A stretch of DNA of 15,644 nucleotides from JAEUMW01 sp039807745 (GCA_039807745.1 JBDHRV010000085.1:1-15644); one strand, 5' to 3'. Positions 1 to 15,568 are shown, counted from the stretch's first letter. Notes: generated from the sequence alone by a model not told the origin. Numbers and translations are program-made.

Positions 1-77
1 AAGAGGGGCTGCGCTTTGCCATCCGCGAGGGCGGACGCACCGTCGGCGCCGGCGTCGTCGCCAAAGTGATCGAGTAA
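1..77 (+). CDS. tuf: Elongation factor Tu, C-terminal end (5' partial)
   Basis: EF-Tu carries aminoacyl-tRNA to the ribosomal A site as a GTP complex. Reading from base 3, 24 codons and a TAA stop give EGLRFAIREGGRTVGAGVVA followed by KVIE, which is the characteristic end of beta-barrel domain 3 of EF-Tu. The rest of the gene lies outside the window. A second tuf begins at 15569, so the organism carries two copies flanking this cluster. The tuf, tRNA-Trp, secE, nusG order is common in proteobacteria. Confidence 0.95.
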   Translation, partial: EGLRFAIREGGRTVGAGVVAKVIE

Positions 78-166
78 TAGAGACGCGAGGGCGGCCGTAC
101 TCGCGGCGGGCACGGGGGCGAATTGCGCCCTATTGCCGTCTGAGTTCCCGCCTTCTCCTGGTCAAC
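78..166 (+). other. tuf-tRNA-Trp spacer with two small hairpins
   Basis: This 89-nt spacer can form CGCGAG (84-89) paired with CTCGCG (100-105), and GGGCG (116-120) paired with CGCCC (126-130) over an AATTG loop. Neither is followed by a T run, so neither is a convincing intrinsic terminator. I see no good -35/-10 pair, so tRNA-Trp may be cotranscribed with tuf and released by processing. Confidence 0.3.
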
Positions 167-239
167 AGGCCAATAGCTCAATTGGTAGAGCGTCGGTCTC
201 CAAAACCGAAGGTTGGGGGTTCGAGACCCTCTTGGCCTG
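167..239 (+). tRNA. tRNA-Trp (anticodon CCA)
   Basis: The segment folds into a full cloverleaf. The acceptor stem is AGGCCAA (167-173) with TTGGCCT (232-238) and discriminator G239. The D stem is GCTC/GAGC (176-179/188-191). The anticodon stem is TCGGT/ACCGA (193-197/205-209) around the loop CTCCAAA, which places anticodon CCA at 200-202. The T stem is GGGGG/CCCTC (215-219/227-231) with one G-T pair and loop TTCGAGA. The anticodon reads UGG, so this is the tryptophan tRNA, as expected next to secE. The bases after the discriminator are CCC, so the 3' CCA end is not encoded and has to be completed by tRNA nucleotidyltransferase. secE starts 15 nt downstream. Confidence 0.96.
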
Positions 240-254
240 CCCCTTACGCCCATC

Positions 255-599
255 ATGGCTGACAAAATCAAGCTCACGTGTGCGGCACTGCTGGTAGTGG
301 CTGGACTCGTCGGCTACTACTACCTGAAGGACAGTGCCACCATCGTGCGCGCGGGCTCGGTCGTGGTCGGACTGATCGCGGCGTCCGGCGTGGCATGGAC
401 GTCGGCTCCCGGCAAGCAGCTCTTCGCCTTCGCGCAGGAGTCGGTCGCCGAGACCAAGAAGGTCGTGTGGCCGACGCGCAAGGAAACCTTGCAGACGACG
501 GGGCTCGTGTTCCTGTTCATCCTCTTGATGGCGCTTTTCCTGTGGCTCGTGGATGCAACGCTCTTGTGGCTGGTGAAACTGATCATGGGTCGCGACTGA
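255..599 (+). CDS. secE: Preprotein translocase subunit SecE
   Basis: SecE is the clamp subunit of the SecYEG channel in the inner membrane and stabilises SecY during export and membrane insertion. The 114-residue product has three hydrophobic segments (about 8-24, 32-48 and 81-105), the arrangement of the longer proteobacterial SecE. An amphipathic stretch and the conserved motif KKVVWPTRKET (about 68-78) precede the last, essential membrane helix. I chose ATG 255 because it gives the usual MADKIK N-terminus; the open frame upstream runs into tRNA-Trp. No Shine-Dalgarno sequence is visible in the 15 nt between tRNA and start. The TGA stop shares its last base with the nusG ATG, suggesting translational coupling. 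Confidence 0.95.
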   Translation: MADKIKLTCAALLVVAGLVGYYYLKDSATIVRAGSVVVGLIAASGVAWTSAPGKQLFAFAQESVAETKKVVWPTRKETLQTTGLVFLFILLMALFLWLVDATLLWLVKLIMGRD

Positions 600-1132
600 T
601 GAGCAAGCGATGGTACGTGGTGCACGCCTATTCCGGCTTCGAGAAGAGCGTGCAACGAACCCTGCTCGAGCGCATCCAGCGCGCTGGCATGCAGGAGCAG
701 TTCGGTCAGATTCTGGTGCCGGTCGAGGAAGTGGTGGAAATGAAGGGCGGCCAGAAATCCATCAGTGAGCGCAAGTTCTTCCCGGGTTACGTGCTGGTCG
801 AAATGGAGATGACCGACGACAGCTGGCACCTGGTCAAGAACACCCCCAAGGTGACGGGGTTCGTCGGCGGCACTGCGACCAAGCCGACCCCGATCTCGGC
901 GAAGGAAGTGCAGAACATCCTGAACCAGATCCAGGAGGGGGTGGAGAAGCCGAAGCCGAAGGTGCTGTTCGAGGTGGGCGAAGTGGTCCGGGTCAAGGAA
1001 GGCCCATTCACCGATTTTCACGGCTCGGTCGAGGACGTGAACTACGACAAGAGCAAGATACGGGTGTCAGTGACGATCTTCGGGCGCTCGACCCCGGTCG
1101 AGCTCGATTTCGGTCAGGTCGAGAAGGCCTGA
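599..1132 (+). CDS. nusG: Transcription termination/antitermination protein NusG
   Basis: NusG binds RNA polymerase, suppresses pausing, recruits Rho and, through its C-terminal domain, can contact ribosomal protein S10 and link polymerase to the leading ribosome. The 177-residue product has the NGN domain (about 5-115, starting RWYVVHAYSGFEKSV and containing RKFFPGYVLVEM) and a KOW domain (about 124-177, with VRVKEGPFTDFHGSVEDV). Length and domain order are those of ordinary NusG, not of the RfaH type. The start overlaps the secE stop by one base (TGATG). Upstream codons in this frame are a shadow of secE and tRNA-Trp. The secE-nusG pair is conserved across bacteria. Confidence 0.97.
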   Translation: MSKRWYVVHAYSGFEKSVQRTLLERIQRAGMQEQFGQILVPVEEVVEMKGGQKSISERKFFPGYVLVEMEMTDDSWHLVKNTPKVTGFVGGTATKPTPISAKEVQNILNQIQEGVEKPKPKVLFEVGEVVRVKEGPFTDFHGSVEDVNYDKSKIRVSVTIFGRSTPVELDFGQVEKA

Positions 1133-1141
1133 CCCCGGTGT

Positions 1142-1189
1142 GGCAGCGGTGACGCTGCCGAAAGGACGGGGAGGATGCAGGACGCATCC
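1142..1189 (+). promoter_or_regulatory. rplK leader hairpins, candidate L1 autoregulatory site
   Basis: The 85-nt nusG-rplK spacer holds two perfect hairpins: GGCAGCG/CGCTGCC (1142-1148/1153-1159) with the GNRA-type loop GTGA, and GGATGC/GCATCC (1173-1178/1184-1189) with loop AGGAC. Neither is followed by T residues, so they are not terminators. In E. coli, free L1 represses the rplKA message by binding its leader before rplK, so this is the expected place for such a site. The match to the L1 recognition fold is inferred from position; I did not establish it by alignment. Confidence 0.45.
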
Positions 1190-1217
1190 GCTTGCACCCG
1201 CTGAAGGAGCATAGAGC

Positions 1218-1649
1218 GTGGCAAAGAAAATCGTCGGCTTCATCAAGCTTCAGGTTCCGGCGGGCAAGGCGAATCCGAGTCCGCCCATCGGGCCCGCACT
1301 GGGTCAGCGCGGCCTCAACATCATGGAGTTCTGCAAGGCCTTCAATGCCCAGACCCAAGGCATGGAAGTGGGTCTGCCGGTGCCGGTGGTGATCACGGCC
1401 TACCAGGACAAGAGCTTCACCTTCGTGATGAAGACGCCGCCGGCGTCGGTGCTCATCAAGAAGGCGGCGAAGATCGACAAGGGCAGCCCCAAGCCGCACC
1501 TCGACAAGGTGGGCAAGCTCACGCGCAGTCAGGTCGAGGACATCGCCCGGACCAAGACGCCGGACCTGACCGCCGCCGATCTCGATGCCGCGGTGCGCAC
1601 CATCGCCGGCAGCGCCCGCAGCATGGGTATCGAAGTGGAGGGCGTGTGA
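1218..1649 (+). CDS. rplK: 50S ribosomal protein L11
   Basis: L11 forms the base of the L7/L12 stalk on 23S rRNA and takes part in GTPase factor function and in the RelA-dependent stringent response. The 143-residue product begins MAKKIVGFIKLQVPAGKANP and continues with the proline-rich segment SPPIGPALGQRGLNIMEFC, the N-terminal domain region targeted by thiostrepton-type antibiotics. The C-terminal rRNA-binding domain follows (about 75-143). The start is GTG at 1218, supported by AAGGAG at 1204-1209 with an 8-nt spacer. rplA follows after one base, so the two are almost certainly cotranslated. Confidence 0.97.
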   Translation: MAKKIVGFIKLQVPAGKANPSPPIGPALGQRGLNIMEFCKAFNAQTQGMEVGLPVPVVITAYQDKSFTFVMKTPPASVLIKKAAKIDKGSPKPHLDKVGKLTRSQVEDIARTKTPDLTAADLDAAVRTIAGSARSMGIEVEGV

Positions 1650-1650
1650 C

Positions 1651-2346
1651 ATGGCACATGATTCGAAGCGTTACAAGCTGCTGCGCGGAACGGTCGAGCG
1701 CGCGAAATCCTATCCGCTGGCGGAGGCACTCGATCTCGTCAAGCGCAATGCGACTGCCAAATTCGACGAGTCCGTCGATGTGGCGGTGAACCTGGGTGTC
1801 GACGCCAAGAAGTCCGACCAGCAGGTGCGCGGCTCGGTGGTGCTGCCGAAGGGCACCGGCAAGACCAAGCGCGTGGCGGTGTTCGCGCAGGGCGACAAGG
1901 CCAAGGACGCGCTTGCCGCCGGCGCCGACATCGTCGGCTTCGAAGACCTCGCCGAGAAGGTGAAGGGCGGCTTCATGGAGTTCGACGTCGTCATTGCATC
2001 GCCGGATGCCATGCGCGTGGTGGGCGGACTTGGTCAGATCCTCGGTCCGCGCGGTCTCATGCCCAATCCGAAAGTGGGCACCGTGACCCAGGACGTGGTG
2101 CAGGCGGTGAAGAATGCCAAGGCCGGCCAGGTGCAATACCGCACGGACAAGGGCGGCATCATCCATTGCAGCATCGGCCGGGCGTCGTTCCCGGTCGAAT
2201 CCCTGCGGGAGAATCTGGTGGCGTTGGTCGATGCCCTGAACAAGGCAAAACCGGCGAGCTCGAAGGGCGTTTACGTGCGGAAGATCTCCGTGGCGAGCAC
2301 GATGGGCGCCGGCGTGCGCGTGGATCAGGCAACGCTCACAGCGTGA
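1651..2346 (+). CDS. rplA: 50S ribosomal protein L1
   Basis: L1 builds the mobile L1 stalk that helps move deacylated tRNA out of the E site and, in many bacteria, represses its own rplKA message. The 231-residue product shows the N-terminal start MAHDSKRYKLLRGTVERAKS, the central domain with VAVFAQGDKAKDALAAGADIVG, and the family signature GPRGLMPNPKVGTVT (about residues 131-145). The C-terminal part returns to domain I and ends MGAGVRVDQATLTA. The start is ATG 1651, with GGAGGG at 1637-1642 inside the end of rplK. Length is normal for the family. A long spacer of 313 nt separates it from rplJ. Confidence 0.97.
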   Translation: MAHDSKRYKLLRGTVERAKSYPLAEALDLVKRNATAKFDESVDVAVNLGVDAKKSDQQVRGSVVLPKGTGKTKRVAVFAQGDKAKDALAAGADIVGFEDLAEKVKGGFMEFDVVIASPDAMRVVGGLGQILGPRGLMPNPKVGTVTQDVVQAVKNAKAGQVQYRTDKGGIIHCSIGRASFPVESLRENLVALVDALNKAKPASSKGVYVRKISVASTMGAGVRVDQATLTA

Positions 2347-2659
2347 GGAATGAAGGGGGCTGCGTGCGAGAAGCGCGTGGCGAGTTTGAACTTTGGGCCC
2401 GACCGCTGGTACGGGGTCGGGGTTGTCAAAGACCGCTGGGGTGCGGCGAGCGGTTGGCGCCGGACTTAATCACTGTCCTGAGCGAGCGGCAGCGCATGAT
2501 CTGTCGAACGTTCGGAAGCGGTACCCAGCGCAGACGGCGAACCCTGTGCAGGCTTGGAATGACTCCTGGCTTCGAGGTCGCTGTGGTTGAACCGGGAGCC
2601 TCGACTATCGCGCCCGCGGGTGCGGCGGAAGAGGATTCCCGTTAACTGGAGGGTGGACC
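2347..2659 (+). promoter_or_regulatory. rplJ leader (L10-leader type autoregulatory RNA)
   Basis: This 313-nt spacer between rplA and rplJ is far longer than most in the cluster. In bacteria this position commonly holds the L10 leader, an mRNA structure bound by the L10-(L7/L12) complex to repress rplJL translation. The segment GCGCAGACGGCGA (2528-2540) resembles the conserved core I remember from such leaders, which carries a kink-turn-like element. Visible hairpins are CCCGACC/GGTCGGG (2398-2404/2415-2421) and ACCGCT/AGCGGT (2432-2437/2449-2454). GACCGCTGG is repeated at 2401 and 2431. TTGAAC at 2386-2391 could be a -35 box, but only a poor TACGGG lies at the right distance, so I call no promoter. 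The rplJ ribosome-binding site GGAGG is at 2648-2652. Confidence 0.65.
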
Positions 2660-3184
2660 TTGGGTCTCAATCTTGAAGACAAGAAGGCGGTCGTCGCCGA
2701 GGTAAGCGCCGAAGTGGCGCGCGCCCAGGCGATCGTGCTGGCCGAGAACCGCGGTCTGGAAGTGGGTCAGATGACCGAACTGCGTAAGCGTGCACGAGGC
2801 GCGGGAGTCTACTTCCGCGTCGTGAAGAACACGCTGGCGCGCCGCGCGGTCGCCGATACACCGTTTGCGGAGCTGGCCGACCAGATGGTGGGTCCGCTCG
2901 CGTACGGCATGTCGAGCGATCCCGTGGCGTTGGCGAAAGTGCTGCATGAATTCGCCAAGGGCAACGAGAAGCTCGCCATCAAGGGCGGCGCGATGGCGAA
3001 CTACGTCATGTCCTCGAAGGATGTGGCGAGTCTCGCCACGCTGCCGAGCCGCGAGGCGCTGCTCGCCAAGCTGCTGGGCACCATGCAGGCGCCTGTCGCG
3101 CAGTTCGTGCGGACGCTGAACGAGGTGCCTTCGCGCCTGGTTCGGACTCTCGCCGCAGTGCGAGATGCCAAAGAAGCATCTTAG
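2660..3184 (+). CDS. rplJ: 50S ribosomal protein L10
   Basis: L10 anchors the L7/L12 dimers to the ribosomal stalk base next to L11. The 174-residue product opens GLNLEDKKAVVAEVSAEVAR after the initiator, contains the rRNA-binding globular domain with VYFRVVKNTLARRAV (about 50-64), and ends in a long helix (about 143-174, APVAQFVRTLNEVPSRLVRT) of the kind that holds L7/L12 N-terminal domains. The start is TTG 2660: GGAGG at 2648-2652 is 7 nt upstream, no in-frame ATG or GTG gives the family N-terminus, and the nearby GTG at 2653 is in another frame. The weak start codon suits a gene under translational feedback. Confidence 0.96.
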   Translation: MGLNLEDKKAVVAEVSAEVARAQAIVLAENRGLEVGQMTELRKRARGAGVYFRVVKNTLARRAVADTPFAELADQMVGPLAYGMSSDPVALAKVLHEFAKGNEKLAIKGGAMANYVMSSKDVASLATLPSREALLAKLLGTMQAPVAQFVRTLNEVPSRLVRTLAAVRDAKEAS

Positions 3185-3246
3185 CTGCGTCGCCCGTGCC
3201 CTTTTCCTTACCGATCCCGTCACGACTTTCGAATCAGGAGTAGAAA

Positions 3247-3627
3247 ATGGCTGTTGCCAAAGCTGACATTCTGGACGCCATCGCCAACATGACCGTGCTC
3301 GAGCTGTCCGGGCTCATCAAGGAGATGGAAGAAAAATTCGGCGTCTCCGCGGCTGCTGCCGCGGTCGCCGTGGCTGCACCCGCGGCCGGTGCCGCGGCGC
3401 CGGCGGCCGAGGAGCAGACCGAGTTCACGGTCGTGCTCACCGGCGCCGGCGAAAACAAGGTGAACACCATCAAGGTGGTACGTGCCATCACCGGGCTTGG
3501 CCTCAAGGAAGCAAAGGATCTCGTGGACGGCGCGCCCAAGCCCGTGAAGGAAGGCGTGTCGAAGGCCGACGCCGACGCCGTCGCCAAACAGCTCACGGAT
3601 GCCGGCGCCACTTGCGAGATCAAGTAA
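3247..3627 (+). CDS. rplL: 50S ribosomal protein L7/L12
   Basis: L7/L12 is the multi-copy flexible stalk protein that recruits and activates EF-Tu, EF-G, IF2 and RF3. The 126-residue acidic product has the dimerising N-terminal domain (1-33, ending EEKFGVS), an Ala/Pro-rich hinge (about 35-57) and the globular C-terminal domain (about 58-126) with the conserved KVVRAITGLGLKEAKDLVDG. The hinge is a few residues longer than in the 121-residue E. coli protein. AGGAG (3236-3240) lies 6 nt before ATG, a stronger initiation site than that of rplJ, which fits the need for several copies per ribosome. The 62-nt gap from rplJ holds nothing else I can name. Confidence 0.98.
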   Translation: MAVAKADILDAIANMTVLELSGLIKEMEEKFGVSAAAAAVAVAAPAAGAAAPAAEEQTEFTVVLTGAGENKVNTIKVVRAITGLGLKEAKDLVDGAPKPVKEGVSKADADAVAKQLTDAGATCEIK

Positions 3628-3647
3628 AGCCTCATGGCATCGTTGCA

Positions 3648-3674
3648 GGCTGGCGGGCGACCGCCAGCCTTTTT
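3648..3674 (+). terminator. Intrinsic terminator/attenuator between rplL and rpoB
   Basis: A perfect 9-bp stem GGCTGGCGG (3648-3656) and CCGCCAGCC (3661-3669) with a GCGA tetraloop is followed directly by five T residues (3670-3674). It starts 20 nt after the rplL stop. I see no convincing promoter between it and rpoB, so it probably works as a partial terminator that lowers rpoBC transcription relative to the ribosomal proteins, as the known attenuator at this position does in E. coli. Confidence 0.9.
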
Positions 3675-3759
3675 CCGCTTCTAGGGACAGTGTTGCGAAA
3701 AGTGCAGGCGCCTGACGCCGCGGGCCCCCGCGTTGCCGCCGCGATGCGGAATCTTTGGC

Positions 3760-3787
3760 GCGTCATACCCTCTCAGGGGTGTGACGC
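3760..3787 (+). promoter_or_regulatory. 12-bp hairpin before rpoB, possible RNA processing site
   Basis: GCGTCATACCCT (3760-3771) pairs with GGGGTGTGACGC (3776-3787) over the loop CTCA, giving twelve unbroken pairs of which two are G-T. There is no T run after it, so it is not a terminator. In E. coli, RNase III cleaves a hairpin in this same intergenic space, so an RNase III role is a reasonable guess. Outside it, CAGGCGCC (3706-3713) and GGCGCCTG (3791-3798) can pair and would enclose the hairpin in a larger structure. Confidence 0.5.
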
Positions 3788-3841
3788 TGCGGCGCCTGTC
3801 TCCGAGTTTTGCCCTTCGTGCCAGTGCTGTGGAGTAACCTC

Positions 3842-7912
<4,071 letters not shown>

Positions 7913-7918
7913 TGACGT

Positions 7919-7989
7919 GTGAGGGGTGAGGGGTGAGGGGTGGGGCGGAAAACCTTCCCTCTCCTCGCGCCTAACGCCTAACGCCTCAC
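7919..7989 (+). repeat. Inverted heptamer-repeat array between rpoB and rpoC
   Basis: The left arm has three tandem copies of TGAGGGG (7920-7926, 7927-7933, 7934-7940) and a partial fourth, TGGGG. The right arm has CGCCTAA twice and CGCCTCA (7968-7988). Read on the - strand, the right arm gives GTGAGGC, GTTAGGC, GTTAGGC, so both arms are versions of one 7-nt unit in opposite orientation. As RNA the arms can pair in register: GTGAGG (7919-7924) with CCTCAC (7984-7989), then further heptads with regular G-G and G-A mismatches. The array ends immediately before the rpoC Shine-Dalgarno GGAG (7990-7993). Confidence 0.8.
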
Positions 7990-7999
7990 GGAGAAACAC

Positions 8000-12249
<4,250 letters not shown>

Positions 12250-12253
<4 letters not shown>

Positions 12254-12278
12254 CAGGGATATCCTGACTACTTAAACT
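12250..12278 (+). promoter_or_regulatory. Candidate sigma70-type promoter for the rpsL-rpsG-fusA operon
   Basis: A perfect -35 hexamer TTGACA (12250-12255) spans the rpoC stop codon. After a 17-nt spacer comes TAAACT (12273-12278), four of six matches to TATAAT. Initiation would fall near 12285. It is the best promoter-like sequence I found in the window and sits where the str operon promoter is expected. The spacer contains the 8-bp palindrome GGATATCC (12257-12264). Not experimentally shown. Confidence 0.65.
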
Positions 12279-12314
12279 CCGCAGTCTTTTTCACCGTCCG
12301 GCCGGCTAGCAAAG

Positions 12315-12345
12315 CGAGGTTCGGGCGCAAGACGCGGAAGCCTCG
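12315..12345 (+). other. Leader hairpin upstream of the rpsL attenuator
   Basis: CGAGGTT (12315-12321) can pair with AAGCCTCG (12338-12345; seven pairs, one G-T, leaving A12338 unpaired), with a small inner GCG/CGC stem. It abuts the terminator hairpin. Its right arm includes AGCC, which could alternatively pair with GGCT at the foot of the terminator, so the two structures partly compete. Confidence 0.4.
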
Positions 12346-12375
12346 GGGACGGCGGAGACGCCGTCCCGGCTTTTT
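12339..12375 (+). terminator. Strong intrinsic terminator between rpoC and rpsL
   Basis: GGGACGGCG (12346-12354) pairs perfectly with CGCCGTCCC (12359-12367) over the loop GAGA. The foot can extend by AGCC (12339-12342) with GGCT (12368-12371), leaving a 3-nt bulge, and a run of five T residues follows (12371-12375). It lies about 86 nt beyond the rpoC stop but also about 55-90 nt downstream of the candidate promoter start, so it may both end rpoBC transcripts and attenuate rpsL transcription. Confidence 0.88.
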
Positions 12376-12400
12376 GCGCGGACAAAACGTGGTGCCGCGC
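12376..12400 (+). other. Hairpin after the terminator, in the rpsL leader
   Basis: GCGCGG (12376-12381) pairs with CCGCGC (12395-12400) across a 13-nt loop. No T run follows. It might protect the 3' side of the terminator region or shape the rpsL leader; function unknown. The remaining 73 nt to rpsL hold only a weak ribosome-binding site, AGGG at 12464-12467, and no clear promoter. Confidence 0.3.
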
Positions 12401-12473
12401 CCGGCATTTGCTCCGTCGCCAAGCAAGCGAGCGGTTGAATTGCCCGGCTGGCCCATCGACGACAGGGTAAGCG

Positions 12474-12851
12474 ATGCCAACCGTCAACCAGCTCGTGCGC
12501 AAGTCGCGCACGCGCCAGGTCACCAAGAGCAAAGTGCCGGCGCTGCAGAATTCGCCGCAGAAGCGCGGCGTGTGTATCCGCGTCTACACCACGACGCCGA
12601 AGAAGCCGAACTCGGCCTTGCGCAAGGTCGCCAAGGTGCGCCTTACGAATGGCTTCGAGGTGATCAGCTACATCGGTGGCGAGGGCCACAACCTGCAGGA
12701 GCATTCGGTCGTCCTCATCCGTGGCGGTCGCGTGAAGGACTTGCCGGGCGTGCGCTATCACACCGTGCGCGGCAGTCTCGACACCGCCGGCGTGAAGGAC
12801 CGCAAGCAGAGCCGCTCCAAGTACGGCGCCAAGCGCCCCAAGGCGGGCTGA
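12474..12851 (+). CDS. rpsL: 30S ribosomal protein S12
   Basis: S12 sits at the decoding centre and controls accuracy of tRNA selection. The 125-residue product starts MPTVNQLVRKSRTRQVTKSK and has the two conserved loops: TTTPKKPNSALRKVAKV around K43 and GGRVKDLPGVRYHTVRG around K88 and P91. Lysine at both positions is the usual streptomycin-sensitive state, and D89 is the residue that carries methylthiolation in E. coli. The C-terminus RSKYGAKRPKAG is complete. A weak AGGG lies 6 nt before ATG. It is the first gene of the str operon, and rpsG follows after 33 nt. Confidence 0.98.
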   Translation: MPTVNQLVRKSRTRQVTKSKVPALQNSPQKRGVCIRVYTTTPKKPNSALRKVAKVRLTNGFEVISYIGGEGHNLQEHSVVLIRGGRVKDLPGVRYHTVRGSLDTAGVKDRKQSRSKYGAKRPKAG

Positions 12852-12884
12852 CGGCGGCGGGACCAACGACACGGAAGCAGATCC

Positions 12885-13355
12885 ATGCCTCGACGCAGAG
12901 AAGTCCCCAAGCGGGAAGTCCTTCCAGACCCCAAGTTTTCGAGCCAGGAAGTGGCGAAGTTCATCAACGTCCTGATGACCCGCGGCAAGAAGTCGGTGGC
13001 CGAGCGCATCATGTACGGGGCGCTTGACCAGATCCAGAAGCGTAGCGGCAAGAATCCGCTCGAAGTCTTCACCCAGGCGCTGCAGAACGTGCGGCCGGTG
13101 GTGGAGGTGAAGAGCCGGCGCGTCGGCGGCGCAAACTATCAGGTGCCTGTGGAGGTCCGGCAGGTGCGCCGTACCGCACTTGCCATGCGCTGGCTGCGCG
13201 AGGCCGCGCGCAGGCGCAGCGAGAAGTCGATGGGGCAGCGCCTGGCCGGCGAGCTCGCCGAGGCGGCGGAAGGTCGCGGCGGCGCGATGAAGAAACGAGA
13301 GGAAGTGCACAAGATGGCAGAGGCCAACAAGGCCTTCTCCCACTACCGCTTCTAA
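12885..13355 (+). CDS. rpsG: 30S ribosomal protein S7
   Basis: S7 nucleates assembly of the 30S head by binding the 3' major domain of 16S rRNA and contacts tRNA in the E site. The 156-residue product begins MPRRREVPKREVLPDPKFSS, contains the family signature in the segment KFINVLMTRGKKSVAERIMY (about 26-45), and ends KMAEANKAFSHYRF. Length equals the short S7 form. GGAAG at 12873-12877 is a weak ribosome-binding site. In E. coli, S7 represses the operon through the rpsL-rpsG spacer, but here that spacer is only 33 nt with no obvious strong structure, so the same control is doubtful. Confidence 0.98.
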   Translation: MPRRREVPKREVLPDPKFSSQEVAKFINVLMTRGKKSVAERIMYGALDQIQKRSGKNPLEVFTQALQNVRPVVEVKSRRVGGANYQVPVEVRQVRRTALAMRWLREAARRRSEKSMGQRLAGELAEAAEGRGGAMKKREEVHKMAEANKAFSHYRF

Positions 13356-13357
13356 GA

Positions 13358-13424
13358 GGCTGGCCGGCGGTCCCCACCGGGAAGCCGGCAGCCATACGAG
13401 GGCGGCGCGCCAGAAGCGCGCCGC
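13358..13424 (+). promoter_or_regulatory. Two stable hairpins between rpsG and fusA
   Basis: The first hairpin pairs GGCTG (13358-13362) with CAGCC (13389-13393) and CCGGC (13364-13368) with GCCGG (13384-13388), with one bulged G and an inner CGGT/ACCG stem. The second is a perfect 9-bp stem GCGGCGCGC (13402-13410) with GCGCGCCGC (13416-13424) over loop CAGAA. Neither has a T run. The second ends 27 nt before the fusA start. They could affect message stability or fusA translation; a role in S7 feedback is only a guess. Confidence 0.45.
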
Positions 13425-13451
13425 TGCGATCAGCAAGAGAGTCGACAGTCC

Positions 13452-15542
<2,091 letters not shown>

Positions 15543-15568
15543 GGTTTCCTCAACTCAAGGGGCTGGAC

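Noticed and set aside
213..254. Possible longer SecE N-terminus starting inside the tRNA.
   Set aside because: It would translate the anticodon arm and T arm of tRNA-Trp; the ATG at 255 gives the family N-terminus.
2386..2415. Promoter before rplJ: TTGAAC with TACGGG.
   Set aside because: The -10 candidate matches poorly and the spacing is 18 nt; not enough to call it.
2166..2645. An open frame of 159 codons on the + strand covering the rplA end and the rplJ leader.
   Set aside because: Its first part overlaps rplA in another frame and the rest crosses a region better explained as a structured leader; there is no ribosome-binding site or recognisable domain.
3809..3841. Possible upstream start for rpoB adding 11 residues.
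   Set aside because: The ATG at 3842 has GGAG 7 nt upstream and gives the conserved MTYSFTERKRIRKSF start.
7919..7989. CRISPR-like array in the rpoB-rpoC spacer.
   Set aside because: The units are contiguous 7-mers with no spacers; it is a short tandem and inverted repeat.
12266..12291. A weak terminator GACT...AGTC followed by five T residues just after rpoC.
   Set aside because: Only a 4-bp stem with a 13-nt loop; the 12339-12375 structure is far stronger.
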